From Mauremys mutica (Eukaryota > Chordata > Testudines > Geoemydidae), in assembly GCF_020497125.1 (NCBI RefSeq), contig NW_025422959.1, positions 1-64,000 of the forward strand: a DNA stretch of 64,000 nt. The letters are read 5' to 3'. The position numbers and the translations under genes are program-made. Positions 22,222-33,900 of this stretch are shown here, one piece after another. The stretch's first letter is position 1. Every line of letters begins with the position of its first letter. The notes below the pieces were generated by a model, which saw only the letters and a list, made by a program, of their open reading frames with translations, was not told the DNA's origin and did not search any database.

Positions 22222-22765
22222 TGTTGGTGCCACTAGGCCTGAGTAAACCAAAGTTGTGACTTTGGGCCTGAAGTGAACCAAAGTTCTTACATGCTGTGAA
22301 CTTTAACCAGCCTAAGATGCTAACAGACTGCAAGCAAAATGTGTAACTGTCAGCAATTTCAGCTTGCAAATGTAGGAGTTTGAAACAGCAGAAGCGGCGG
22401 GGAGGAGGGGGAGAGAGGGGGAAGGAAAATCTGTATGCGTTTGTTCTGTGAAGGCCAGAGATAAGCTTGTGGATGAGACCTTTTCTAACACGCTGAAATG
22501 TAATGCCTAATGTAGCTGCTGCTGGGAAGGGAGGAGTGAGGGGGAAAACCGAACAAAAGGCTTACACAAACAAGGGGGGTATAAATGCTGGGATCCCGCC
22601 TGCGCGCGGGTGTGCAGGATTTGAGAATGCTTTTCTCCCTGGCACCATATTTGGGCTCAAATAAACCTGGTTTTGCTTCTCCACCCTGGTGTGATAATTA
22701 GTGCGACGCACACCGGGCAACGAACCCTGCTGTTGCTCCGCCTCGGGCTCTTTGAGCCGGCAACA
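22222..22765 (+). mobile_element. 3' LTR of the young ERV
   Basis: This 544-bp copy of the LTR at 16142-16683 differs at three substitutions and one 2-bp indel. It is followed by the second ACAT target duplication at 22766-22769. Confidence 0.95.
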
Positions 22766-22769
22766 ACAT

Positions 22770-24158
22770 GAATAAGGATGCTTTCCCACATCAGCGCCTT
22801 AATGAGATGAAAATTCTTAGAGTTTGTTAAAATGCAATACTATTATTAATTTTATTTATTTTATAAATGTTATTAATGCATATTGCATGTTAATGAACCC
22901 AGTCATCGTTTACCCTGCAAATATGCAAAGGAATGTCTAACATGAATTACATTTGAAAAATATAAACCAATAAACAAAGTGAAAAATATAGTGCTAATAT
23001 TTTTAAAAGGAAGAACTACATTTTTTTTCTTTTTCTAGACAAGCTTTCCAGTATTTTTTATAAAACTTTTTGTGTTCCTCTTTAGGGAATATGGTGTGAT
23101 ACAATTTTCTTAATTTTGGGACACACTTTAATAAACACCAGCAGAGAGTATGGGCCTTGATGTTACTTGCTTTTACCAGTTTCAGTGGTTTTAATGTTCT
23201 GTTTTATGTGAGCCACTGATTTTAAATAAACATTACATACAAAATTATTATTTTAAGCAAATTGTTTCCATATTTTACTATTGCAAAAGCATCAGAGGGT
23301 AAAATGTTATCCTGTTAAAGCATTTTGCTGTAAGCTGTCTCCAGACAAAGAACAGTAGTAGCAAAGTATGACCTATGACTCCCTAACAATTATCACCAGA
23401 GTGAGCTGTTAATTTTGAAAGCTGTTCATATTATTTATATACTAACTTCAATCAATGGCAATATAAGAAAAACACTCTGCTGGAATTACTACACTTTTAA
23501 AAAAAACAGTTGATTTTGGCCAATTTATCCTTTAAATTATTCCTTTTAAACTTCCATTCCCCTCAATGAGGCATTGATTTAAATAGAACAATGTAAATGA
23601 TGCCATTATAGAAGAATGGCCATCTAACAAAAACACTGTTTTAAAAAAGAAGTTAGGACCTATGCATTTTTGGGGTGTGGGTAGGGGGGGTGGTAAGAGG
23701 ATATGGGAGAGAACAGACCCTTTAGCCTTGTCTATTCTGTTTCTATTCTACACATGTTCTTGTACTACCCTCAGTGCATAAAACTACTTGACTAACATCT
23801 GTCACATATAGTTAGTTTTTAATCTCATTCTCTCCCTAGGGGAAGAATTGTGAATGCAATGTAGACTTTTGTTTTTGAGGATTTTTTCTTTTCTTTTCCT
23901 TTTTTTACTAGCAAATATTTACCAAAGAATCCCACTGTTGCTAACACTGATTCAACCAAATGGGTGGTAGCAAAATTGGGAAGCTCAGGCCCAGTCTACA
24001 CTAAAAAGTTAGGTCAACCCAGCTACATTGTTCACGGGTGTGAAAAATCCAATCCCTGAGTGATGTAGTTCCTGTTCCCAGGTCTCCTGCATATGTCAGC
24101 CTGGGGACTCTTTAGCACTCATTCCTTTCCAGACTTATTGACTCAAGAGAATGGCAAG
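22770..24158. other. AT-rich stretch without recognisable gene
   Basis: No plausible exon, RNA gene or promoter was seen. A short MITE-like block begins at about 23990 (CAGGCCCAGTCTACACTAAA), a type repeated at 29280, 29730, 37560 and 58945. The rest is unremarkable AT-rich DNA. Confidence 0.6.
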
Positions 24159-24163
24159 GTCTG

Positions 24164-25467
24164 TGTGACACTGCACACCATATTCTTCATAGAGATATTA
24201 TTGATATGATTATGGCATAATTCTGATGTATTTTGTGCAAGATAGGTCATGTCAGATATCATTGAAAAGGTTATGATTTACTGAATATGATTATCCTAGT
24301 TGTATGCATGTATCATTTTTGTATCTGAAGTTAGGAAGATGACTATGTATCTGTGTTACAAATGTGTTTACACCTGGGGAATGCCCACTAGACAAAAGAC
24401 TCAGTCTAGATGGCTGGCTGGGAAGGGCCATTCAAGTTAATGAACCATTAGGAGAAAACAAAAGGCCTTGGAAGAAGCTTATCTCCCACCAGGGAACCTT
24501 CCTGAGTACATTACAGACAGCCTCCGAGTTATGTCCGCTGTGACGCTACAGGGACATGTGACCTGGTCATCTGGTGCTGAACTCCATTTTGGGATACCAG
24601 TGTTTTTCCATTGACTGGCGTGGAAACAAAGCTTTGAAACAAAGGGTTCCTGCCATATGCAAAAGCTACATAAGGCAGCGGAGTGACATCATTGTGGTTC
24701 TTTACTGGCTCCCTTCCCAAGAAGACTCCTGGAAACACCTGAGGAACAAAGACAGAACTGGGGGGAAGTGCTGGACCCAGGCTAAAGGGATTTTTAGCCT
24801 GGGAATGAAACACCTGGGGATTCCAAGCTGTAAGTTAGTGCAGCTTGCCCCTTAAGAATCTGCAGCCTGCTTGGATCATCACTTAGAGTGAGGATCTGCT
24901 ATTCATATCCAATCTCTTTAGTATATTAAGCTTAGTTTATGTGTTTTGTTTATTTGGTAGGTAATCTGCTTTAATCTGTTTGCTATCCCTTATAATCACT
25001 TAAAGTCTCTTTTGTAGTTAATAAATTTGTTTTTGCTTTGTCTAAAAGCAGTGTGGGTGGGAGTCATAACTTGGGGCAAAAAGCTGTTGTATATTTCCAC
25101 TCCACACTGAGTAAGAGGGTAAATTTCTCTGTACAGTTCTCTGTGCAGCTTACGCTGTACAGTTCTCTATGCAGAGCAGGACGGTATAATTTTGGGTTTA
25201 AACCCCAGAGGGTTGGGGTGGTACCTGAATAGCTGGGAAGTTCCTTAGCTGAAGCATCCCCATGCAGAGCTGATCACACATCTGTATGTAACTGCAGCTG
25301 GGTGTGTCCCTACCTGTATGTGTGATGGTAAAAGTGTAGGCTGGAGCCTGGGAGAGGGCTTGCCAGGCTGGTCATAGCAGTACTGTCTACAGGGAGCCCA
25401 AGCTGATGGGTCAGGGGGCCCAGTGATACCCCAGTTCTGAGTGGCACCCCAGTGGGATCCCGTCACA
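24164..25467 (+). mobile_element. solo LTR, 1.3 kb, with 5-bp TSD GTCTG
   Basis: The element begins TGTGACACTG and ends CCCGTCACA, with terminal inverted hexamers TGTGAC/GTCACA. It is flanked by GTCTG at 24159-24163 and 25468-25472. A polyadenylation signal (AATAAA) lies near 25020. The size and the 5-bp duplication fit an ERV-L/class III or related LTR. There is no internal region. It appears inserted at the left side of the DIRS fragment that follows. Confidence 0.88.
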
Positions 25468-25472
25468 GTCTG

Positions 25473-26650
25473 ACATCCCAGTCCCAAAGTTCCTCACTTT
25501 ACAGCTGGGTATTTGGATGGGTGTTGGACCTAGATCACTCCTGTTCCAAAACTGTACAAGCTGTTCTTACTAATAGCAGGAAGGACTCCAGCAGTCCTAT
25601 GTGGAAGCATTTCTCTACCTGGGCCCAGCAGCACCATATGTCTCCTGAGACAATAGATATTCCAGCTACTTTGGATTACCTTCCCCTCAGAGTAATGGAT
25701 CTTTCCCTTAGCTTGATACGGGTTCACCTGGAGGCAATTAGCCCTCCAACGGACAGTCTTTATTCACTCAATCACCTCCAGAATTCTTAAAAGTCTTAAT
25801 TAGAACTTTTCCACCAGTTAGAAGACCAGCCTCTTAATGGGACCTTAATTTTGTACTTTCAACACTTACCACCTGGCCACTTGATGTCTTACCTGTCTAT
25901 GATGGTTGTCTTTCTTCTTGCCATCATACGTTGGCCAGACACGTAGGTGAAGTGGGAGCCCCAATGGCAGACAAACATTACACAATATTACATAAAGATA
26001 AGGTCTCACTAATTAACCCCTAGTTTCAGAATTCCCAGGGCTGCCCAGAGTGCGAGGGGGCAAACAGGGAGTCTTTCCGCTCTGGGACCTGCCGCCAAAG
26101 TGCCCCAAAGACCCGTGGAGGGGGGTCCTTCCTCCCCAGGACCTGCTGCTGAAGTGCCGGGTCTTTGGTGGCAATTCAGCGGTGGGGGTCCCCTGAATCC
26201 TCTGGGTGGCCCTGAGAATTCCATATAAACAAGATTATTCACTTACCTATGTTCTTCCTGAAGCACCAAGCCTCCAGCATAGAAAAGAGACTTCATTCCC
26301 TTGACATGAAATGAACTTTGCTATTTTACCTACAGAGAACAAAAGAGATCAGAAAGTTATGGTTGCCACAGCAGAACAAGCCCTAGGTCAAGCTGTTTCC
26401 TCCGAAAGGACTTCCAAGTTTATCTCTGTCCGTATCCTACTTTGTTTTCAGCTGGCACCCCTTCCTCTCTCACATGGGATATGGGCTCATTCTATGAGAG
26501 CCAGGCAGCCTCAGTGGCATCACTTCAAGAAGTATCTTGATATTTTCAAGGCAGCAACATGGACTTCCATTCACACATTATGCCTTGGTCCAAGCCTCTA
26601 CCAATGCACCCTTTGGAAAAGTGGTTCTGTGAGCATCAATATACCTACAT
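25473..26650 (+). mobile_element. DIRS-type retrotransposon fragment encoding tyrosine recombinase pieces
   Basis: Frame pieces at 25530-25790 (SCSKTVQAVLTNSRKDSS, STWAQQHHMSPE, SLIRVHLEAIS) match the N-terminal core-binding part of DIRS tyrosine recombinases. Pieces at 26450-26640 (SHGIWAHSMRARQ, KAATWTSIHT) match the C-terminal catalytic part around the HxxR motif. The copy is broken by stops and by a repeat inserted at about 26020-26225. DIRS elements integrate through a tyrosine recombinase instead of an integrase and have inverted terminal repeats. The block at 26915-27250 is the matching terminal region. Confidence 0.7.
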
Positions 26651-26654
26651 AATA

Positions 26655-26850
26655 TATGGAAATATACCTATCTCATAGAGCTGGAAGGGACCCTGAAAGG
26701 TCATTGAGTCCAGTCCCCTGTCTTCACTAGCAGGACCAAGTACTGATTTTGCACCAGAACCCTAAGTGGCCCCTTTAAGGATTGAACTCACAACACTGGG
26801 TTTAAGCAGGCAAATGCTCAAACCACTGAGCTATCCCTCCCTTCCATCTC
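26655..26850 (-). mobile_element. Cry-type tRNA-derived SINE, minus orientation
   Basis: Read on the minus strand the tRNA-like head is GGGATAGCTCAGTGGTTTGA, followed by GCTTAAACCCAGTGTTGTGAG and CAATCCTTAAAGG. The plus-strand left end carries GCTGGAAGGGACCCTGAAAG. This is the same tRNA-Lys-derived turtle family as at 7721-7920. Confidence 0.8.
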
Positions 26851-26914
26851 TCTGAGTACTTGCTTGTCAAATCGTCAGTCATTCACAGCTCACATCCATA
26901 GTGATCAGCACTCA

Positions 26915-27250
26915 AAGTAAAAAAGGAAGTTACTTACCTTTTGCAACTGGAGTTCTTTGAGATGTGTGCTCTCTATCTGTATTCCACTACCCACCCTCTT
27001 TCCCCCTCTGCTTCAGATCCTCTCTGATTTGTGTTAGCAGGAAAAACTGGAGAGACATCAGCCTGTACCGCCCCTTAAACCTTCAGCACAGAGTATGAGG
27101 AGAGCAATGGTGCAGGCAGGCATGGACCAACGGACTAGAATTCTCTGGTCTCAGGCGCATGGAGCACATGTGTACCTGTAGTTGAATACAGGTAGGGACC
27201 ACACTTTTTGAACTCCAGTTATGAAGGGTAACTTCCCTTTCATACCTTAC
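26915..27250. repeat. inverted-repeat end of a DIRS-like element (older copy)
   Basis: The left arm GGAAGTTACTTACCTTTTGC...GAGTTCTTTGAGATGTGTG and the right arm CACACTTTTTGAACTCCAGT...GGTAACTTCCCTTTCAT are imperfect inverted repeats about 50 bp long. They are the same family as the near-perfect arms at 57873-58204. The copy lies 3' of DIRS recombinase sequence in both cases. Confidence 0.6.
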
Positions 27251-28100
27251 AGAGTTTTATTTCAAGCGGTTTGCAAACTCAGGGTGACATCGCTGCACTG
27301 GTTCACATTTTAAAGATGATCTTTGTAATCATCTGGGCTAGACACTTAATTATTTTTTAATAGAAGTTTAGGTGCTGGAGTACAAGCTGGCAGCCACAAC
27401 AAAAAACAAATAAATAAAGAACCTCACATTGCTAAGCTACTGTGAGCTGGTGAAATGCAACTCCTAGATTACAGTTCCTTACTCCAATGTCTCCCTCTTC
27501 CCAATACTGACTTTTCTTCCCGTCCTGGATGCTCTCCTTTGAACCAAAGCTCAAAGCATTGACTTCAGAAGGAGCGTTTCTGTTCACTTCAGAGGGCTCT
27601 GACTAAGAGCCTTTGTTCCTTCTTTGTCAGTAAAGTGCTTCTGGCCTCCTGTTTCACCAGATCTTATCTCACTTTCAGCAGTATAGTCACCTACACCTAC
27701 TGCTTCCCCAGCTTCGTTAATCTCAGAATTTACAGGGATTTTAGTGATTTATTGAGATCTATTTAATCAAGAATATTTCTTGAAAAATGTAGATTTCTGA
27801 CACATCATCTCTTACACTTAAAAACTTTCTGATTTAAGACCCAGTTTTTTAGCAGTGTTGATATAAACTTAAATGGGAGTAGGATTGGCCCTATGGAGAC
27901 TAGACAAAGTGTGGACTTCAGGTTTCCTAAATGCTATACAGTATTTCACTTAATTACTAGCTAGTGTTTATTCCACATAAGGGTGAGGATCTCCAATCTA
28001 ACAATGAATCATTTTCTCTTTCTGTAATACATATAATTACTTCATCATATTTTTCATGGTATATGATGTCTATGTTGACACAAGAGGTGATACAAGAAAG
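27251..28100. other. no gene seen
   Basis: This stretch contains no frame, splice-bounded exon or element that I can identify. Confidence 0.5.
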
Positions 28101-29204
28101 TTCACAGTTCCAAATACCGTGGAGCAGAGCAGCTGGCAGAGCGGAGTGGAGCAGTTTGTGCAGCCCTGGGTGAGTGGAGCCAAACAGCTCGTGAGGATGG
28201 CCAGAGCAGATCACAGGACAGCTGGTGGACCCGAGCAGCTGGCAGAGCAGAGCAGCCCACAGAGCCAGCGGAGCTGAGCGGTTGCGGGGACGGCTGGTGG
28301 AAGCAGAACCCCACGAAGAGGCAGGGCAGTTGGCCCCGAACCACGTAAGGTGCCCCTTTTCTACCCAGGCTGGGGAGGGGGACCTCTGCAAAGAGACTCT
28401 TGAACTCTGGGCTGCCTGACCCGGGACAGAGACTTTTGGATTGTGGGACTTTTGGGACTGTGGGTGATTTGGGGGGGTTGCTGGACTCAAGGGCCCAGAA
28501 AGAAGGACACGGCCCAATTTGCTGGGGTGGGTCTTTGCTCACGGTTTGACCCATGATCTCTAGTTAAGGTATTTTCCAGATTTAATGCTTGTTGTTGTTT
28601 ATCTTATGTAATTAAACCTTTTCTGCTACACCAAGACTCTGTGCTTGCGAGAGGGGAAGTATTGCCTCCTTGAGGCGCCCAGGGGTGTGTGTAAGATTTT
28701 CCCAGGTCACTGGGTGGGGGCTCGAGCTGGTTTGCATTATGTTGTGGGGAAGGGACCCCTATGTATTGAACCCGGCCCTTGCTGCTATCGTTTCGGCCCG
28801 GCAGAAGGGTGAATTTACCGTTACAGAGATAATTTTTACCTTTCTTTCTTTAGTTAAAAGCTTTCTTTTTAAGAACCTGATTGATTTTTTCCTCGTGTTA
28901 AGATCCAAGGGGATTGGATCTGGACTCACCAGGAATTGGTGGGGGAAGGGAGGCGGGATGGTTAAATCCTCCTTGTGTTAAGATCCAAGAGGTTGGATCA
29001 GTGTTCACCAGGAACTTGGTGAAAAAGCCTCTCAAGGCTACCCAGGGAGGGGAAGGTTTTTGGGGGACAGAAAGTGATCCAGACACTGAAATTTCTGGAT
29101 GGTGGCAGTGTTACCAGATCTAAGCTAGTAATTAAGCTTAGAAGTGTCCATGCAGGTCCCCACATCTGTACCCTAAAGTTCAGAGTGGGGGAGGAACCTT
29201 GACA
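28100..29204 (+). mobile_element. LTR-like turtle repeat, 5' end unclear
   Basis: The region ends with GCTAGTAATTAAGCTTAGAAG and CAGAGTGGGGGAGGAACC, finishing ACCTTGACA at 29204, a 3' end I recognise from abundant turtle LTRs. A duplicated motif, TGTTAAGATCCAAG...TTGGATC, occurs at 28898-28925 and 28976-29003. The left part (28120-28300) is a GGCAGAGCAGAGCAGC-rich irregular repeat. No convincing TSD was found. Confidence 0.4.
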
Positions 29205-29274
29205 ATGCCAGTGCATATTCATACAGTCATTATCCCAGCAGAAATGGAGACTTCATGGATCACATCAGTGATCA

Positions 29275-29965
29275 AAGCTGTGGTCTACGCTACAAATTTA
29301 TGATGGCATAACTACATTGCTCAGGATTTTCCACACTCCTGAGGAACATAGTTATATACCAACCTAGCCCTCGTATAGACAGTGCTATGTGGATGGGAGT
29401 GTGATTGCTTCTCGCGTAGGTGGAGTACCTATGCCAATGGGTCAAATAAAAGATATTACCTCTCCTGTCTTCAGTAGAACTACAGTGGCACAACTGCACC
29501 GGTGGCTGAATAACATGCCTCATTAGCTAACAGTGGCTAATAGTGGCCCATTAGATCTAGTAATATATATCCAGGGCAGAAATGACCTTGGTTTTTAAGG
29601 TCTTATCTGAAAGATTCACACACAACAAATTGTATAATAATATGTTGAAATATTTTATGAAGGTGAATAAATATCTTTAGCTGAACTCCTGCCAAAATTC
29701 AAACCTGTGGTTCCTGGATGTGTAAGGCCTAGTTTACATACAGGTTTTATGCTAGCATAACTATTTCATTTAGGGGTGTGGGTTTTTTTTCTCTCAGAAA
29801 TAGTTATACTGCTACAGCCCCTAGTGTGGATGCAGTTATACTAGTATAAAGGTGCTTCTACTGGTATAGTTTATTCTCCTTCCTGTTGGCTGTATGTGAA
29901 TAAAGTACACCAGTAGAAGCACCTTTATACCAGAATAACTGTGTCCACACTAGGTGTTTATGTTG
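29275..29965. repeat. two MITE-like blocks with inverted arms
   Basis: At 29275-29480 a block starting GTGGTCTACGCTACAAATT is followed by GCATAACTACATTGCTCAG. At 29722-29965 a palindromic element has arms CTAGTATAAAGGTGCTTCTACT and its inverse near 29910-29945. Both belong to short 'tctacactac' elements common in turtle DNA. 29480-29720 and 29966-31300 contain no gene that I recognise. Confidence 0.45.
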
Positions 29966-31302
29966 CTTTAAGTAAACTGATATAGTTAAATCAACAATAA
30001 ATATTAATATGTATTAAAGCACAGTTATATATTAGATACTTAGACCACTGGACTATGGGTGGGCCATACACTGCATCCCACTCTATCTTGTACTATATAC
30101 AGCTATGTAACTGTGATGGTCTTGTTTTCTCTGGAGTACAAATCGTATTTTCTAGGAGTCACTGTCCACTGATTGCAGCTGCCATTTTGTGTTCAGCACA
30201 GATGAAGTGTATTACAGAAGAAACACACATTGTACTCTTTCACAGAAATTTTACTTTTGTTTGTTCTTATTTTCTAGTTTCCTTTAATCAAAAGTAAATC
30301 ATTCAGAGTGAAAATATGAGGTTGTTCTATATATGGAAAATACATACACTATATATTTATGGGATTGGTGATGTCTGAATCCCCAATGAATTTCCAATGG
30401 GGAAATGCTGACTGTAAAGGTATGTTTGTTGTTCAGTATCATTTCACAGTACTGGGTAATGATTGTCCTATATGGCATCATCTATACTGGCAAAAATGGG
30501 ACCAACCATTCATTACCAGTGGTAAAAAAGAGTTATATGCCATGGATAAGTTTACCTGTGACTGGACTACACTACACTACACTGCAGCTTCCCCAGTTGC
30601 CACCAGAGGTGTTGGTTATAGCTTCTGTTTTTACCCATGTAGACACAGTCTATCAGATCTCCCCTCAGCCAAGGCATTTTGGAAAAAATCTCTTATCATT
30701 GCTGCTTCAGTGATGGTAACAATGATAACTACTGTATATAGGGCTCCATGTTTTAACCAGTGACCCTGTCACCTAATCCTGCTCAAAGGACTTTTTAGAT
30801 GCCACAGGGGGACCACAGCACTACACTAGTGCTCCCACCATGGATCTGAACTGATGCTGCAAAATAATGGTGGGAACTTTTAACGGGGGGCGGAGAGGGT
30901 GGGGGAACGCTTATGTTAACACAACCCAAGAGTAATTTCAGTTGGAGTCACCCTTGTGCTGCAGCCAGGGCCAGAGGGGTGAGTGGGTAGGTGACTCTGA
31001 AGGGGCTAGGTGAGTAATTTAGCTTGACCGAGTTGTAGGGGGTAAACTAGAGCAGTACTGGGCAGATAGTTGCCAGGTTGCACTGGAGGGGAAGCATTTG
31101 TGTGTGGCTGTAGCTGTGCTGGGAGGAGGGCAGTAGAAGGTGTAGCTATCGGGGCGGTAGCTGGGTGTCTCTGGGAGCATGTCTGGGCAGTAGGGGCCCA
31201 TAGCTGTGTGCCGGGGGAGGGATGGGTGGTGTATCGCTCAGTCTGGGGCTGTCCTGTAGCTGTGAGTAATTGGTGGGTCTGCGCCAGCAACTCTTTGTCT
31301 CT

Positions 31303-31480
31303 AGTTTCAGAGTGGTAGCCGTGCTAGTCTGTATCAGCAAAAACAACAGGGAGTCCTTGTGGCACCTTAGAGACTAACAAAGTTATTTGGACATAAGCGT
31401 TCGTGGCCATCTGATGAAGTGGGTTTTAGCCCACGATGGCTTATGACCATGAGTCTCTAAGGTGCCACAAGGACTCCTCT
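31303..31480. mobile_element. turtle short repeat with inverted copy of its head
   Basis: The sequence TTTCAGAGTGGTAGCCGTGC, then GTCTGTATCAGCAAAAACAA and GGAGTCCTTGTGGCACCTTA is a very common turtle short interspersed element. The segment 31353-31380 reappears inverted at 31452-31478 (TCTCTAAGGTGCCACAAGGA), so the insertion is a partial hairpin. Confidence 0.65.
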
Positions 31481-31499
31481 TTGTCTTTGTCTCTAGTCT

Positions 31500-32200
31500 C
31501 TGCTCATGGGGTGGGGAGTGCCCGGGAGGCGGTACCCGCCCGTGTATCACGGGGGAAGGGGGGCAGTGCCTGTGCGGTGTGTGTGTCCTTGGAGCGGGGG
31601 GGAAGAGGTGTGCGTTGCCTGGGGGTGGGCAGTGCCTGTACTCTGTGTGTCGGGAGCAAGTGCGGTGTGTGTGTGTCCCGGGGGAGGGGGCAGTGCCTGT
31701 ACTGTGCGGTGTGTGTGTGTGTGTCAGGGCAGCGGCTGTGCTGTGCTGTGCGGGGTGTGTGTGTGTGTCCCGCGGGAGGGGGCAGTGCCTGGGCGGTGTG
31801 TGTGTCCTCGGGGGGGGGGGGAAGAGGTGTGCGTTGCCTGGGGGTGGGCAGTGCCTCTACTCTGTGTGTCGGGAGCAAGTGCGGTGTGTGTGTGTGTGTG
31901 TGTGTCCCGGGGGCAGTGCTTGTGCTGTGCTGTGCAGTGTGTGTATCTGTCCCGCGGGAGGGGCAGCGCCTGGGCGGTGTGCGCGCGGGGGCGGGGGGTG
32001 GCCGGTGGGGCTGTGGCCGGTGTACCAACAGAAACATGAACCGCTCCCGATTCGCTACTTTGGCTGCACTGAGCATGCGCGGCCGAACTGAGCATGCCCA
32101 GTAACCTCCGCTGTCGCCACTGCCCTCTCTCTGCCCTCGCTTCTACTCACGATTTGCTGCCTGCTCTTTGGGGGCGTTTAAAATGCTCAAGGGGGCAAAT
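31500..32200. repeat. CpG- and GT-rich tandem repeat block
   Basis: The region repeats GGGCAGTGCCTG / GCGGTGTGTGTGTGTC modules. A larger unit of about 220 bp is duplicated: GGAAGAGGTGTGCGTTGCCT occurs at about 31601 and 31831, with the following 90 bp nearly identical. The right edge (32040-32110) has GAGCATGCGCGGCC and GAGCATGCCCAG, resembling NRF1 sites, so a CpG-island promoter is possible. Frames are open on both strands because stops are rare; none resembles a protein. (GT)n may form Z-DNA. Confidence 0.7.
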
Positions 32201-32944
32201 CGCAGCGGGGGGGCTGCCAGGGTCTGAGCGGGGGACACAAATTTACTGGCCAGAGAGGATCAAGCTGCTGTAGGCAACGGCAGGAGAGAGGCTGAAGGGG
32301 AAAAATCGGGGGTGGGGGGTGGTAGCCGCGGTTAAGCCCAGGGGGGAGACGCTGCCAGACCCTGTGTGGGGACAAAACCCCCGTTTAGGGAGGGGGGTGG
32401 GGGGGAACAGGGGCCCCTCGGGATGAGCCACCTGCTGCGCTCCCAGGTCTGGGGGTGTCGGGGTTGTGGGGGGGCACAGGCTGTTTTCAGTTGTGCCCCG
32501 TGTCAGCCCTGGAGCAGGGGGCGGGTTCCTGGGGCTGGGTCTTAAAGGCACCGGCAGCCCGATTCCTACACTGTCAAAGCTCAGACACCACAGCTCCTCT
32601 CGATCCTATACAAGTGCTGCGGGGCGGTTACTGCTCCAGCCAGGAGCCTGAATGCGGGGAAATATTGTACAGACGCCCCCTCCCTCCCTCCCTCAAACTC
32701 TGCCTCTCACATTTTGACTATGTAAAAGTGTCTTCTATCATTTTCTATGTCTATATGAAATCCCTGCAGCTCCTTTCTCTTATACAACATGCTGATTTGG
32801 TAACTCCCTCCCAGAGCCCACATGTCTGTACCCCCTCCTGTACCCGAATCCCCTGCCCCAGGTCAGAGCCTGCACCCGTCACTCAAACTCCCCATAGCCT
32901 GCAACCCTCCTGCACCCCCAACTCCATCCCAGAGCCTGCACCCC

Positions 32945-33900
32945 AAACAGGGCCGGATTAACCTGTTGTGGGCCCGGTGCTAAACATATTTGTGGGTCCC
33001 CCTGGGGGAAATGTGGACATGAGGCATGGGGCAGAGTCCTCAGAGCGAGGGGCTGACTGGGGGCAATGGGATATGAGTCATGGCACGGCAGTAACAGCCC
33101 CACTCCACCCAGCCCAGTACAAGGGCACTGTTTACAAACCAGGAGCTGCCAGACCCACGCTGTCCAGCCCAGCCCTGCACTGCCATTGTGCTTCTTCCCC
33201 TTGGGGGTGGGCCCATGCTGCACCATGCTACCCCCTGCCCAGCACCCCTCTGGCTCCCAACGCGCAGTGCCACACCACCCAGAGACCCCCACAAACCCCC
33301 TGCCCAGCACCCCTCCGGCTCCCTATGCCCAGTGCCACACCACCCAGAGACCCCCACAAATCCCCTGCCCTGAACCCCTCTGGCTCCCTACGCGCAGTGC
33401 CACACCACCGCTCTGGCTCCCTACGCGCAGTGCCACACCACCCAGAGACCCCCACAAACCCCCTGCCCAGCACCCCTCCGACTCCCTATGCCCAGTGCCA
33501 CACCACCCAGAGACCCCCACAAACCCCCTGCCCAGCACCCCTCCGGCTCCCTACGCGCAGTGCCACACCACCCAGAGACCCCCACAAACCCCCCTGCCCA
33601 GTGCACTCCCAGATCACTCCCCCACCCACTCAGAACCCCCCCACAGATCCTCTCACTGACCAGTGCCCCCCAGCTGAAGACCCCCCACAGCCCTCCCACA
33701 ACTGCACAGTGCCCCACACCTTCCCACCCAGAGCCCCCCTACAGATCCCCTCACTGTCCAGTGCCCCCCACCACCACAACTGCAGTGACCCGCACAGACC
33801 CCCCACACTTCCCAGCACCCACACACACACAGATCTCCCCCACTGACAGGCCCCCAACACATAGATCTCCCCCCACAGTGCCCAGCACCTACCCAGACCC
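32945..33900. repeat. minisatellite, ~65-bp unit CACCCAGAGACCCCCACAAA
   Basis: From 33231 to about 33605, five to six units read CCCCTCTGGCTCCC.ACGCGCAG, TGCCACACCACCCAGAGACC and CCCACAAACCCCCTGCCCAG. One unit is short (near 33395-33425). Degenerate relatives extend to about 33900. The left flank (32945-33070) begins GGGCCGGATTAACCTGTTGT, a known turtle repeat start, so the minisatellite may have grown inside it. Apparent frames reflect the lack of stops. Confidence 0.8.

Larger units (their letters stand above)
16142..22765 (+). mobile_element. young, internally deleted endogenous retrovirus (provirus)
   Basis: The 6.6-kb unit has two near-identical LTRs, an ACAT duplication at 16138-16141 and 22766-22769, a primer-binding site next to the 5' LTR and a polypurine tract next to the 3' LTR. 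A 4-bp duplication, myristoylation-type gag start and GPF-like integrase end suggest a gammaretrovirus-like (class I) origin. Between a short gag start (17023) and an integrase end (about 20790-20950) roughly 3.5 kb is non-coding. Protease, reverse transcriptase, RNase H and most of gag are missing. It could move only with proteins supplied by another element. Internal sequence 17300-20700 shows no long frame. Confidence 0.92.

Noticed and set aside
10075..22765. One large provirus bounded by the LTRs at 10075 and 22222
   Set aside because: The LTR at 10075 is in minus orientation with its polypurine tract on the right, so it belongs to a separate antisense element; the 16142/22222 pair has its own ACAT duplication.
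31436..32104. Overlapping 120-220-codon cysteine/valine-rich frames on both strands
   Set aside because: They arise from the GT- and CpG-rich repeat, which lacks stops; none resembles a protein.
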